A stretch of DNA of 64,000 bases from Albifimbria verrucaria (GCA_020081605.1 JAHREC010000045.1:372001-436000), one strand, 5' to 3'. Positions 46,643-59,019 are shown, counted from the first letter of the stretch. The notes: generated by a model from the sequence alone, not told the origin. A program made the numbers and translations.

Positions 46643-47537
46643 CTAGTCAATGCGGAATCTGTCGAAAGCGTCCTTGGTGACCTTGTCCATATCCTCTTCA
46701 AGGAGCTTCATCTAGAAAAAAGTCAGCATGTCAACGGCTCTGGCTATAGGCATCAACTTACATCATCCTCGCTGATGTCCGAAGGAATGATATCAGCCTT
46801 GTCCCAGTCCACGAGTTTAGCAGAGGTGATCAGGCCATCAGCCTCCTGCATCAAGACATTGGCGTCGCTGATATCTCTGCATTGGGTTAGCAAGGGTAAA
46901 AGAGTGGGTGGGACAATGGCTTACCCATGGAAGATGTAGTGGTTACGGAGGTAGGCTTTGCCATCCTCGCTAGTCTTTGCAATGGCGCTATCGAGCAAGT
47001 CGTTGATGGCTTGCTTATTACCAGCTGGATCCTGAAGCAGCTCGTTGTATTTAGGGAGTTTGGAGAAGTTAGAGCCATCCCACTGAACCAAGAGCGTAAA
47101 TTCATCCTGATCTCTGGTAAGAACGGCCTTTAACTCGTCGATCTTGGCTAGGTGCTTCTGCTCGTCGGCGACCTGACCGTTATCAATGTAGTGCTTGAGA
47201 ACGACTCTGCCCAAGTCGTTGCACTCACGGCGGTCGCCGCAGTTGATGGCATAGATTCGGCCTGCGCTGCCCTCCCCAAGTTTGTCACCGACATTGAATG
47301 TGACATCGCCGCCATCTTTAGTGAAGCTACCGTCATCAATATTGTTGACGGTCTTTTGCATAGTCAGCTCATCACCGGGTGCTACAAAGAATCAGCGAAT
47401 GCAATGCATTATGAAAATACGCCAAGCTTACAGGGAGGAGCGCGAGCAATAAGCGTCCCAGGCCTCTCAAGCTTGGATGGATACGCCACAGACAAGGTGG
47501 CAGTAGCCGCAAGCAGTAGAGCAGAGAATTGAACCAT
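46643..47537 (-). CDS. Secreted minimal protein-kinase-fold protein
   Basis: An intact 248-residue protein from four exons (47537-47432, 47381-46925, 46876-46762, 46711-46643) with GT-AG introns in phase. Residues 1-19 are a signal peptide (FSALLLAATATLSVA). The mature part carries the kinase motifs in order: glycine loop LGEGSAGRIY (70-79), a VLK lysine at 98, an alpha-C-like helix with E109, the catalytic loop HGDISDANVL (H187, D189, N194) and a metal-binding Asp in LVDWDKA (D211, in place of DFG). Only 37 residues follow D211, so most of the usual C-lobe is missing. It lacks membrane helices and a GPI signal. It could be a secretory-pathway kinase, a pseudoenzyme or an effector. The motifs are seen; the activity is inference. 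Confidence 0.8.
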
Positions 47538-49730
47538 TGTGAAGGAAGGAAATTGTGATAAATAAGAAGTGTGAAGGTGTTAAGTATGCTAGAATGAGAT
47601 AGTTGGAAATGTATGAATTGTTGGATTGAACGGAGAAACCGTGGTGGGCTTCCACCACCCTTTTATAACAAAACGTAACGCTTGATTGACTCCCATCGCA
47701 ATGGAGAAAAGATATCACTGTCTCGGTATGCTGCCAAATGTGAAGGAAATCTTACAATTACAGATCGCCAGCTGACGAGGCCGCTGGGACCCAAGCAAGA
47801 ATAGCGATCATCCTGTTACGCGTGGTCACTCGTACACACCATCAAGTCTCGGATTGTACTATATTGAATCGAGGCGCAGAATTGAATCGGGTACAGAACT
47901 GAAATCCCTACAATGGCGATCAACCCGCTTGAGAGGAATGACATCATGACATTTTACGTAGACTTATGCGCTTACATGAAGAATGGCTTAATGCGGAGAT
48001 AGGGGAGAAACAGCCATAGCCCCCAGATTCATAGAAGTATTTCTGCGGTTCAGCCTTGTCTGAATTGTTTCAGTTTCCTAAAGATTCAACGACTATGGGT
48101 GGGTGCCTAGGCTATGAAGGATGCGGCTGGTTGCCTCCGCAGGAATGCTTATTTTATCAGACCAACCGGCGATTAATCTGAGTATACGGCGCTACTTCAT
48201 TAGGCAAAGTAGCTTGTAGTGCAAATTGATCCGCGGAAGGATGCTTATGCAAGTAGCCCATGACGTCGATCTTTATGTATAGTCGTTTTGGTAGTGGTTG
48301 TCATCCAACGTCAGCTCAGTTCAATCCTTGGTAAGGCTGAGCTAGGATTGAGAAATGAAATAGTCCGAGAAGTGATGGCGATCATGTTTTCCTAAGGAGC
48401 TTTTCTAACACACCCAATAAATGTATAACATTGGTCGCTGATTATAGCCCTAACAGTAAAAACTGGTCTGGCTTCGGTGTATATTGTTATGTTTAGTAAG
48501 GAGCTTCGTATGAGCATTGTCTTGACATACTAGGACTCATCCGGTGAGCATAAATCAGGCGGCCAGTGGCAATATTGTCTCTGGGGAGGCATCTACCATT
48601 TCGTCAGCATTGGCCAACCCCTAACCCCAATGCTTAAACCGTCATACCAACTACATCATTTCCAACTCAAGTCATGAGATGGGTCAAACGTTTTGCCTGG
48701 TCTTGTGATATGAATCCTGTAAGTAGTTCTTCCTTCTCAATTATTCTGACATCATGATATTTCTTTTCTGGACGTAAAAGGTTCGGACTTGTGGCTCAGT
48801 CAAGGTTTCAGTGAATACGAGATGTGCAGATCCAATGCTATAAATGCGTCTTGGTTAGAAGTTCCGGATCCCGAATATGAGACTATGCAATCCTGTAAGC
48901 ACTAACATGCAAGAACCATGGGATATTGTGCAGTCAAACGTCAATGCAAGATTGGGATTGAGTCATGCAAATCAAATATCGAGTGATTTATTCCTCGCCT
49001 CAGGCATTAATGCAGCTATTGTTGCAACTTATCTTGCTAAATGTAAACAGCTATACAATTAAATTAATCAATTAAGTGACTCAATATCTCCAGGGAGAGC
49101 CGTTCTTATGCATAATACATCAACTTATGAGAACTTGCTGGTACATATAATGGTCGCATAAAGCAAAATGGCTCGATTGGGGCTGCAACAAATAGAGTGG
49201 ACGTAAACCATGAATTAAGCCCCTTCATAGTTGAATAGTACAGCTTTTTGGGCGAAAGAAAATCCAATACGTCAGTCAACTCTGTAAATAGAAATATCGA
49301 GAGCAAGGCACACAAGCCCGTCTTGCAAACCCCGTCAATCCAAGTCAAATTCAAAGGATCACATCCCGTGAAACTCGGATCAGGCTCAGATAAAAGAGAT
49401 TGAGGCCGTGCAACAACGTCATAGGTCACACAATCGGTAGCGTTCCGAGCTGAGAGATCTGTTGTGGTACGTAATGATCGGTAGGACATTCCTCTGCTGA
49501 TCTATCACGTTCTGGGCTAATTCCGATGCTGAATGTTTTAGAAGCCTCTAGTCTGCGATGATCTCCAAGTAAAGATGCTATATCTAATCTTGCAAGATGA
49601 TTATAAAATGCATGTTCTGTCCCCGAGGAGTTTTCTAGTTTTATTTATACCTGCATCAACCAATACATAGTTACAATACACCAACAACACACAGCATCAA
49701 ACATTTTTCTTACTTTCTTACTTTATCAAA
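47538..49730. other. Long intergenic stretch
   Basis: The left end is the promoter of the kinase-like gene. A 127-codon minus-strand frame at 49106-49489 contains stretches such as DPLNLTWIDGVCKTG that could be coding, but it has no domain and no clear start context. Otherwise nothing. Confidence 0.4.
47661..47667 (-). promoter_or_regulatory. TATA box of the kinase-fold gene
   Basis: The minus strand reads TATAAAA about 125 nt upstream of the ATG at 47537, the same arrangement as the GH43 and old-yellow-enzyme genes. Confidence 0.5.
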
Positions 49731-50152
49731 ATGAAGTTCAACGCAGCTTTCACTGTTCTGGCTGGGCTTGTTACTCTCGGAGAAGCAGGCTGCTATAGTG
49801 GAGGCGATGCTTGGGGGATGTTGCCACTGCTCTATCCTCTGCTAGGCGCGCATGCATCCTGGACTTGTCCGGACTCTACAGAGCCCAGAACACGCCAGAA
49901 GGAACTCGTTCTGTCTGCGTCAATGCAAACGACAAGAAACTCGAGTTCCAGATCTTTCATACACAGGAGGGCGATAGACAACTCAGCTCAGACGAGTGCT
50001 ACGATGGGATTCAGAAAGAGATTGTTGGATGCGAAAATGGTGGTGACACTACCTACGACAACTGGCGATACCGGTAAGTGCTGATGCCACTAGTTTTGGA
50101 TAATCAGACTAATGTTTACCACAGAGCTGACCCTAATGCCGGGGCCTGTTAA
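49731..50152 (+). CDS. Small secreted Y3-like glycan-binding protein, one -1 frameshift
   Basis: 123 residues after correction. ATG 49731 opens a signal peptide (FTVLAGLVTLGEAG) and the mature protein starts at CYSGGDAWG. Six cysteines and the text SVCVNANDKKLEFQI, LSSDECYDGIQKEIVGC and WRYRADPNAGAC match my memory of the fungal Y3-type glycan-binding domain (first described from a Coprinus lectin), which often ends ADPNxGxC. The last residues come from a second exon after an intron at 50074-50124. The run GGGGG at 49813-49817 lacks one G; adding it keeps one frame from start to TAA 50150-50152. A role in carbohydrate recognition or competition is inferred. Confidence 0.7.
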
Positions 50153-52791
50153 GCTGTAGCCTAAGCATTCGTCACGGTCTGGCCATCTAACTGAGCTACG
50201 AAGAATTTCGTCTTTTGATTGGAACTGTTTACCGTGTGAAGAGAGTTTCGTGTAAACTAGCTGCAGTTTTTCAACTTTTCTGTTAGGATCTTCGCTCTTT
50301 CGCTTGTCTTTTTGAATACATGTTTCAGTCAGATGGAATTAAGTGCTTTTGATAAGGCTTGAGATGGTGTCAACATTACTGTCGTGAATGTTTTACTGGC
50401 CCATTATAATGACCAGCAAAGGAGAACAGTAGATCTAGGCAAGTGTTAATGCCGCCCTTAGGACATTTGATTTTTGAAGAAGACATGCTCCAAATGTCTG
50501 TCAAGCGAGAATCATCTTTGGCCAGCTCCCCACAAACGACAATGCCCTGCTGTCAACGCCGGCATCGTCTAAACCGCACTTTTAGCACTATTTAGTTCAA
50601 CATACAAAACGATGACTCCGACCTTGTGGAAGAAAACATGATTATCTATGCCCAACCCGCTCGTGTCCCCAAAAGACCCCTTCAGTTGATCATCGGGATC
50701 GAGAACTTTGATGCAGTGGGTGAGAACATGTTGAAGCACGCAACTTCTTAAAGGCCCATTCCTTCTCTAATCACCTCACAAGCGCCACTCTCAGTGACTG
50801 GCGCGTCTTGGCTGTCTTCCTATTGAAGATATCAGGCGGCAGCTCTGTGAAAACGAGCCATACCGGAAAGCTCAAAGTGGCTAACAGGAGATTGATATCA
50901 GTGTGGTATTCGATGAACTTTCTCCGAGGAGGATCTCTCACTAGTACCTATCGAGGCTTCTTCCTGAATGTGCAAACCCCTGTCGCGATAGCAGGGTGTT
51001 AGGCCGTAGCCGTTGACACTTTAGCTGATGCAGGTCATGATGAGGCCAGGAGCATCGATTTGGAGAGCCTCGCTCTACTAGAAGGTAATCCTGACACTAA
51101 GTCGGGCCCGATTTACCCAAAGTTGACAGCATTCCAATTTTGCTGCACAATGCGAGAGATCAGTAAGACAATGTCTTCAATCGTAGAACAATCAATAATC
51201 AATCATCCAGCTCTAATAAGAAATGGAGACGAAATCCTTCTTGCAATGCACTTTTCCGTATCATACAGCTCGATCGTCCTGAATTCTTCTTTGCATGCCA
51301 AGGCACATTCTTACGTGGTTTGGCGTTGATGGATTAAAATGTCAAAAATGTTTGCGGGTGCAGTTTGGCGGTCCCGTCATCACCGAGATAGTTAGCTACC
51401 CTATGCTCTGAAGGTTGACGAACTCGCCATTAACAGCGTGGCTACTATCAGCCATCACTGGTGGTCATCCACAAATGATTGGCCCTCCTATGAATACAGA
51501 TTTTGGTTCTTAAGAGACGATCAAACAAATTTACATCGAATCTAATTTGCCGGCGCACTTGGTGATGTTTTGGTTTACATCCTTAAACCAAAAACAGCAC
51601 ACACCAGAAGGCGCATTTCTCTCCTCCATATGATCAGCTTGACACAGATGCAACTGATTCGGTCCCTGCTATTACACATATGCGATCTTCGTTTCCAGGA
51701 TCCTAAGTACGTCTCACGTCACACGCAGACTTCAAAAGGCTCTGTATTGTGCAGCTGAGCCGGTAAGACCTGGGAACGAGCCTTACAATGCATAACCCTG
51801 ACATCATCCGACCTAGTGTAAGTGTCTACAACCTGCTGCCAAGACGTGCCGACGCCCCGTCCACTATATGACAATATGATGGGGCTGATGGTAACATGAG
51901 TCTGACTCAATTTGCGAGAACAGACACTATGATTTTCATAGGAGCAAGTCAAGTGACGACAAGGATGGAGCAAACTAATACAATTAATTACATCACACAC
52001 GGATATATGCTTCTATCATAGGTCCAAAGTCTTCGAAGAATGTGACGTGAGACGTAAGCAAGGCTCGGGAACGAGCTTCACCTTGAAAAAGTGCTCTTAC
52101 TCAGTCGCAAAATACCTACAGCCTTCACCGTCTCGGTGAGATTTCAGAGCCTACTCATAGCAGGGGGCAAGTGGAGGTCTGAACTGATTAGCTAAGGTCA
52201 AAAGAAGTGATTTGATATTCACTTTACTACTGAACAATTCGTAAAGCAATGTCATGTATCACCGATCCCTGGATAAGGACAAGGCTGACAGCTTCCTATT
52301 CGATGCTCCGAAGATGGGATTTAATGCGAAATTTGTCGATGTACATGGCCTTGTTGTTCCTTTGCGAAGCAAAAGGCATATCCGAGACATCCACGTGGCT
52401 TTTACAGGCCGTCTTTGATCCTTACACCGAAATCATTTGACAGCCAGTAAGACTAGATAGTTCAAAACGCCAAGATGAGATTGGCACGCATGCGGCTTCG
52501 TTCCCCGGTATTGTCGATCAAAAGTGGTCAGATGTGTGACACAACAGTCGTATACCGGGCGTCAACAATTCTCACTCAAGAGCTTGTCATCACAATTGTG
52601 TGTTAGTCCTAGTCATATTCTAATGAATTCAACTCATTTAAAGTGAGCTATGGGGTGAAATAACTGAAGCATAAAAGCTCACGAATACCCAACTTAAAGA
52701 ATCCACCACTCTCATCATACTTTGCTGAAATATCTTCTCAATTCAACAGCCACCAAAGTCACAGTTCAAGCACTCCATCCACCATTTCAAA
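50153..52791. other. Longest gene-poor stretch in the window
   Basis: About 2.6 kb. Plus-strand protein-like pieces occur at about 50590-50730, 50800-51330 and 52249-52440, in different registers and with no recognisable domain; they could be one decayed gene. A TATA-like CATAAAAG at 52670-52677 lies about 120 nt upstream of the TIL gene start. Confidence 0.4.
52670..52677 (+). promoter_or_regulatory. TATA-like box of the TIL inhibitor gene
   Basis: CATAAAAG lies about 115-122 nt before ATG 52792, matching the spacing at other secreted-protein genes in the window. Confidence 0.35.
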
Positions 52792-53171
52792 ATGAAGCTC
52801 AACACTCTTTTCTTCCTCTCTGTCGCCTCTGCCGTCATGGCAAACCCCGTGCCTCAGAAGGAGGCTTCCCGGCCGTCCAGCCAGGACCGCGATGCCTGGT
52901 AAGTGGCCTTCACATCATCAAGCTTTAAAGGGCTCGTCTTACTTTATGCATAATAGCAGCCAAACGCTGTCTGGCTTGAGTGTGGCACCGCATGCCCTCC
53001 AACCTGCACCGAGCCCAAGCCTAATATTTGTATCGACATCTGCATTGTCGGATGCCAGTGTGTTGATGGATTCGTTCTGAATGATGTGAGTTAGCCCTTC
53101 CCAAAGCATACTTCATTACATCTAATGGAGATAATTAGGATGGATTGTGCGTTAGACTTGACCAGTGTTAA
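52792..53171 (+). CDS. Secreted TIL-type (trypsin-inhibitor-like) cysteine-rich protein, one -1 frameshift
   Basis: An 89-residue protein after correction, predicted to be a secreted serine-protease inhibitor. Exons are 52792-52898, 52957-53085 and 53139-53171. The signal peptide is NTLFFLSVASAVMA. One C must be added at 52960-52961 so that exon 2 reads CSPNAVWLECGTACPPTC. The domain then holds ten cysteines in TIL order (C-x8-C-x3-C-x3-C ... C-x3-C-x3-C-x-C ... C-x5-C), ending GLCVRLDQC. TIL domains are best known from animal inhibitors and also occur in fungi. The reactive-site loop would lie around PKPNICID. The target protease is unknown. Confidence 0.78.
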
Positions 53172-54394
53172 TGAGAGCTATGTGGAGATACATATTTTGG
53201 TTTCTAGATCCACGGACAACTTCTGCAAAGTCGGGATTTCTGTGTGTAGTGTGAGAAATAGACAACACGATCTTTGACTGCTCTCATATTGGGGTAGCTT
53301 GCCACCTAGTTTATTGTATCATTCGTTCGTAAGTACGTATCTTCGTAAAGGCAATGAATGACTTGGGTAATATATTATACACAGTATGCAGCAATTGCCC
53401 CTAAAGACCATTGCGTGGTCGCTCTTTAACCTCTGCCATGTTGTTGAATGTTTACAATTCCGCAAAGAACTGTTATCCATATTGCTCTGGCCATCATTAT
53501 AGGTGAGCCTGGTACTGTGTCTCGAAGCGTGAATACATCGGAGGCCACTTCAGAAATTGCATTTGCGTTTGAGATAGCACTGTCATCGGCAAGCAAAATT
53601 ACAACGAGCGCTGTCTCCTCGGAAACTACATTCTCAATCTTCATCTCTGATATAATAATCTGACTGGTCCCCAGTGTCACCCCGAGTCCAACATCGGATA
53701 TTGGAACATTAACCAGATCTCAGTCACCACTGCAACACCAACAACCAGTGAATCTCTTTCCAGATTGTGTTATTATTTGTCTTGTATCTAATTTGTGCTG
53801 CTATGAGTTGGGCAAGATTTCATTCTGTTTCGTGTATGCTGTTGTTAGATTGACTGGTGTGTATTGCAAAACCTTTTGAGATATCAATCGCCGCATCTAC
53901 CACGAGTGGTGTGGCGTGAACCTGATATTAGTTCCAGAATTCCGGTCAGTTGACGCAGTTCTGTCATGCAATTTGCGTTATTCTCGTGAAGCTTGCAGTG
54001 TAGATCCATTTTCCTTAATCCTCTAATCCTCGTGTTATTCCAAGGTCGCTAAATCAATTCGCGCTAAAAATGTCAAGACGGCCTCATTCCTCAATCATGA
54101 TGGCTTCTCGAAGAGCCTGACGTACATCCTTGGGCCGAACTCCAGGTGTTCGTCCTAAGCAAACCGTCTTGTTCATCAGTGCTATCTTTCATTAGCTACT
54201 GTCCAGAAGCTGTTAAATATCCTACTAACCAGTGATAAGGCACTCCACATCCACCATGACTTTCGTCTTGACAGAATGGGAACCTTTCCAACCTGTGTGG
54301 TGTGGTGTGGATCTTTCATATGCACGACTCGTGCTTCCTGAAGACGTACTGTGACTTGGGTATTGACCGAATAAAGGAGAAAAGGCTGGTCTAT
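53172..54394. other. Intergenic, no gene
   Basis: Two frames at 53426-53680 (minus) and 53448-53663 (plus) are antisense images of each other and lack domains. Nothing else gene-like was seen. Confidence 0.5.
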
Positions 54395-55864
54395 TCAAAC
54401 TCTCCTCATGCTGACCTCCACGGCGCTCGGCTGCCTCCATCGACTTGGGTATTCCTGAAGCATAAGCCGAGGCGATGTTCCCAACAAATCCTTCTTGGGA
54501 AATTGGCAGTCCTCCATTCTCGCAAATGACAGCAAATGGCTCTTGTTGGGGCTCAAAATTGCCATGTCAACATAGGCAGTGACAAAATCTTTCCCAGGGA
54601 GGATGGTCACGCCGTAACTTCGCAGACAAATCTCAATCTCATCTGAGTCAAAGAAATCTCCTGGAAACCCGGCTCAAGGATCCTGAATTGAGAGTTAAGA
54701 CGCAAATCTCGTATTGCCTCGACTTCCTCAGAGAATGGACCCATGGATAAACCAGTCATTTCTGCTGGCTTGTAAGATTCGTGTATAGCACGATTGCCAA
54801 TTGGCAGCCCTGTTCCTGGTACAGTTTCATCTAGACAGGATCCATCCAAATCCGGGAAGAAGAGGCCAGCACCTCCCAGGTTCGTGAAAGGGTACTTCCA
54901 GTTATTCAGCGTTGAGTCTCGGGCTTGTGTAGCCGCGAAACGCATACGCCTAGCTATTTCTTGTCTGTTCTCAAAGTGCAAGCAAAACCCGAACGTCTTC
55001 ATGTACAGAAGCGGCGGAGGGCTCTCCATGGAGGCAAGCAAAGAGCCGACCTCCTGACTCGATCTATGCAGGCGACGACCGAAAGTGATTTCTTGTGCTG
55101 CATACGACCTGGGTGGCTGCATGGTAGTGTTGTATGCCACCCCAGGGAGTGCGGCGCCGAAATACTCATACCCGGTCGACGAGTTGGTATCTGGGAAAGA
55201 CAGGTCTGCTTGCATACATTTCTGTCCAATATCACCGGCTTGTGAGTTTGACGACCGGTTTGGCCCAGGCGGCCCAGTTGACTGTGATTGCAGGTCTCGC
55301 ACTTCTATGATTGTTGGACATGATGTTTCAACTGTACTAGAGCTTGTGAGCCTGGGTGATGGGCAGGATCTCGAAATGGTGCCAGACGAATTGCTGCTGT
55401 CTAAACAGGGGACCTCAGGGGCTGGACTTGTGTTGCCCGGTACGTGAAATTCGTATTCGCCTTCTTCGTCTTCGGCCTCTTGGGTCATATGAAGTAGTTT
55501 GATAGTGCCATTTTTGATCTGCTGAGCAATATCGGGAAAGCTTTGGATCGAGTTTTGGTGGAGAATAATATCTGTAAGACTGGTATACTCTTTGCCCATG
55601 GTCTCATTGAGTTGTTCCAGTTCAATGACTCTTCGCTTGAGCTTCTCAACGGCTGATTCCTTGCGCTCACGATAGGCACGCTGGGCCAACCGATTTTGGG
55701 TTCGCCGACGCTAAACACGTGGAATTAGAATTCGAGCGTTTGTGCACAGTAATCACATAAAGTAACGATTCCGATTGGCATAAGTCAAGGAGGGATGGGG
55801 GTATGCTTCTTACGTCTTTACCTGTGGTGCCCTGTATATCAGTAGGGATCTGACGTCTCGCCAT
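54395..55864 (-). CDS. bZIP transcription factor, one -1 frameshift
   Basis: 455 residues after correction. A 17-codon first exon (55864-55814, MARRQIPTDIQG...) is spliced over a 103-nt intron to exon 2 at 55710. The basic region RRRTQNRLAQRAYRERKE (residues 18-35) has the invariant N23-x7-R31 and is followed by a short zipper (LKRRVIELEQLNETM). This form, with QNRLAQRAYRERKE, is typical of fungal Yap/AP-1-like or Aflatoxin-locus-type bZIPs. The remainder is a long regulatory region with Ser/Pro-rich stretches and a conserved C-terminal domain containing EIEICLRSYGVTI. Frame is lost at an AAA run (minus TTT) at 54650-54652. Its target could be stress or secondary-metabolite genes; the adjacent cluster starts 1.4 kb away. 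Confidence 0.82.
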
Positions 55865-57287
55865 TTTTGCTCCGAGTTGGCCTTTTGTTCTCAACTTACC
55901 CCATACAGTGTACGGAGTACGAGGAACCTTGGTTGGTGCAGAAACGCAGGCCAGGTATGTGACCTTTCTTGTCGATCTCTTTGCTGTTTTAACGAATCGC
56001 CAACAGCAACGATCACCAAGCGGCTGATATGCGTATAGGGAATTCAATGCCCACGGGGCATAGATCAAGCTGGTTGCTTATGTAGGATGTCTGAACCCTT
56101 CGAGGATTAGAATATGCTGAGTTCGTCTAATAGTATCTAGATGGACAGCTTTGTGCCAGGAGCCTGCACTGAAATGCATATCAGTTAGAGAAGTCACTTC
56201 GCAAATGTGAAAGACGACGAGACACAACAGGGTCCTACGGTATAGATTACAAAGGATGAGTGGTAACAACTCAGGAATGAGCTATAAGAAAAGGATGGCA
56301 GTGAACGAACGCGGAGAGCGTCGCCGAATTTTGCGATCCCGCCATTTTGAAAATGCAACACCAAACTCATTCGGTTCAACCACGCGGGTGAATTCAGTGC
56401 GCCACTGCATTATGCACAAGACACTATTGGCTATTGTATGGGCCGGATGGGTCGGCTGTAAGACGCGGTGTCCACACATGGCTCGATCTTGACTGCCACA
56501 AGGGGAATTCTTTCCTTGACGGAACTAGCTACAGGATGACCGATGCCTTACAAGGACGGTCTTAAATCGAGTTTTAATGTTTCTTAATTTAGCCAGATGG
56601 TGAATGTGAATGGATGGAAACTTTTAAGATCTTGCCATCGTGCAAGTGCTTTGCTCCAAACCGATCAGTCCACGATTGGTGGCTGGGCCATGGTGGCTGA
56701 GACCGATATCGTGTCGTTCCAAGTGAGCAGCTGAGATACACAGTAAGGAGACAAGAAGTAACAAGAGCTCTACAAGACGCCGACCTCCCGGTATGTGCTT
56801 AGAGGAAGACCCTGTACCCGGAGTTCAGTCCCATTGAAGCCGCCATGAAAGAGGATCGAGATGAAGAAAATGCGATATTTCTTGTGTTCGCTGCAACATT
56901 GTGCATGCACTAAGCTTACTCAAGCAGCGAGTGGGTTCGCTGATTCCCTTCCAGCAAGCCCTCTCGGGAGCGTAAGCGAAAGCGAGCAATAATTGCTTAC
57001 TTCTGTGGCATCCAGCTGTCTGGATCATTAACTGGGTGATTGGTAACCCCTTACGTATAGAGATATAGTGCCAAAATGGTATTGGGCAAATCTGTTTGAG
57101 CAACTTTTCCAGGTTATTTAGAGCATCTCTCGAGCAAGATACCATTGGTTCTCTGTTTGCTCGAGACAAAAATGCCTTCCTATACGAGCCCGACATTTTT
57201 CGGAACCCCTCTCTTTTTGAGTGAGGGACCCCAGTGAGATTCCCCACAGCAGCTCATTATCGGGTTGCAGTGTTAGGATAGAAAGGC
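55865..57287. other. Intergenic, no supported gene
   Basis: A 140-codon minus-strand frame (56825-57247) with no recognisable domain is the only notable item. The left end is the bZIP promoter. Confidence 0.4.
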
Positions 57288-59019
57288 TCACCGACTAGCT
57301 TGCTCGAAGTCCGTATATCTCCCCAACTCTGCGAACTCTCTAGTTTTGGACAAGACGCTGTCCGATTGCACATCTAAATTGAGTGATAAAATTGGTTCGA
57401 GGCATTCCTGTGTGGCTAAGGACCGCTCTAACAAGAACCTCAGCATCCAACCATCCAGTTTGTGAGTCTTGAACTCCGTTGATAGGAGACACGTATTTTG
57501 AAACGTGATCAGGCGTGCTATCTGCATATATTTTAGCAAGAATGCTACATCCAGTCTCTTTGTACGTGACTTGCCATGGTTGAAGTGCCGGGCCAATATT
57601 GTTTGAGTTCTATTAAGGCCTCAAAGTTCGCGTTAAGCTCCTGGCGCGCCTCCGCAAGCTCAAGCGTGTTACCGAATAAAAGTGTGTGAAGCAAAACAGA
57701 GGAAGATATGGTCGTCATATGTCCAACGAGGGGAACACTGGCTCACAGCCTTTCAGGAGGCGAGAGCGACGCAAGAGAGCGCTGAAAGACGACGCATGCA
57801 TTTTGCAGCGCTTAATATATGTCTGGTAAGTTGAACACGTATTTTGTCGATCTTCGAGAAAGCGGAAGTAGAGAAGAGTGGCATAATGGTGGTAAGCAAG
57901 GTGCAAGACAACAAACGAACCTCCGACGCCTTTTTCTTGTTGTTGATGGAGATTTTCCCAACTCATTTGTAGGTCGGCTGGTAGAGACTCTCTCCAGTCC
58001 TCCAGCTGCTTCGCGAGAAGGACAACTTGATGATCCAATTGAGCCGTGTGGGTTTCCCCAAGCGCGATACGACGGTTTAGGTCTTGTATTGGTCCGAAGA
58101 TCTGGCTAAGGGTGATCAACTGCGCGAAAATACCGGGTTTGTAGGGTTCATCGAGAGTTTTCTGGTCGAGTGAAAGCGAGAAAAAGACGTTCTCATCCAT
58201 TGGCAAGTCGATCAGAATGGGCGTGTCTTTCATCTGGCTAGATAGCCCTAAACTGGAAACGCACCACGCGTCCGCCAGATAAAGAGACCACCATGCCCTT
58301 CTTTTCAACTCGGAGAGCACAAGAGAGGGACCCTGGGACGGTGAATTAAGTCCTAGGAGGTCAGCCATGGTCATGGCAATGCCTGGCAAATGGTTAGTCC
58401 ACCAAAGAGCGTGATTGGGCTCATCAAAGATGACACCAGTGTACTCACGGAAGTAAAGCGCCTCGGATGAGTTGGAGGACCCAACATTCATGGTGGAGAT
58501 GAGGATACAGGCCTGGACATTCTCAAGGCAGATGTTTTCAATGTCCAATTGTAATAAGCGTTTCGACTCGGCTGCAAGACGAGCTTCCCATTCCCGAACA
58601 TCAGGATTAACGGAGAACTTGGATCCAATAGCACATATCGCATACAGCAACGCTTTTTTAATTGTCCCGTTGCGAAACTGGGATCGTAGGGTCGCTGGGT
58701 GGAAGAGATTGTGGGGTCGGCCAGTGTTGACCTTGTCGAGGTAATGCTCAACCATCTCCACAGCCATACCATGAGGGACTTCAAATCCGGCCTTGGCCTG
58801 GGACTTTCCAAAGCATTGCTCGTTACTTTTGTCAGGTTGGCTCTCGTTACTAGATATGCCTTTAGGGACCAAAACTTGGTAGGCGAGATTCTGGCGCCGC
58901 AACTCTCCCACGCACACCAAGTTCCTTTGCAGACATTTGTCGCAAGACTCGCCAGGCCTCGCGCGCTTACATTTGCGTTTTCCTTCGCGGCATCTTTGGC
59001 ATGCTCTGGGGTGTTTCAT
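57288..59019 (-). CDS. Zn2Cys6 transcription factor, two -1 frameshifts
   Basis: 577 residues after correction. The N-terminal cluster has Cys at 7, 10, 17, 26, 29 and 36 (CQRC, KRKC, CDKC, LVC), followed by a linker and the fungal-specific domain: FHPATLRSQF, ALLYAICAIGSKFS, RRAWWSLYLADAWC, and a C-terminal region with ITFQNTCLLSTEFKTHKLDGWM that fits this regulator class. Frame is lost in a CCCC run complementary to 57730-57733, and again near 57560. It is transcribed away from the old-yellow-enzyme gene; the two share a 655-nt intergenic promoter, a usual layout for a cluster-specific regulator. Regulation of OYE and P450 by it is inference. Confidence 0.82.

Noticed and set aside
53426..53680. 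Two frames on opposite strands over the same bases
   Set aside because: Each is the complement of the other and neither has a domain.
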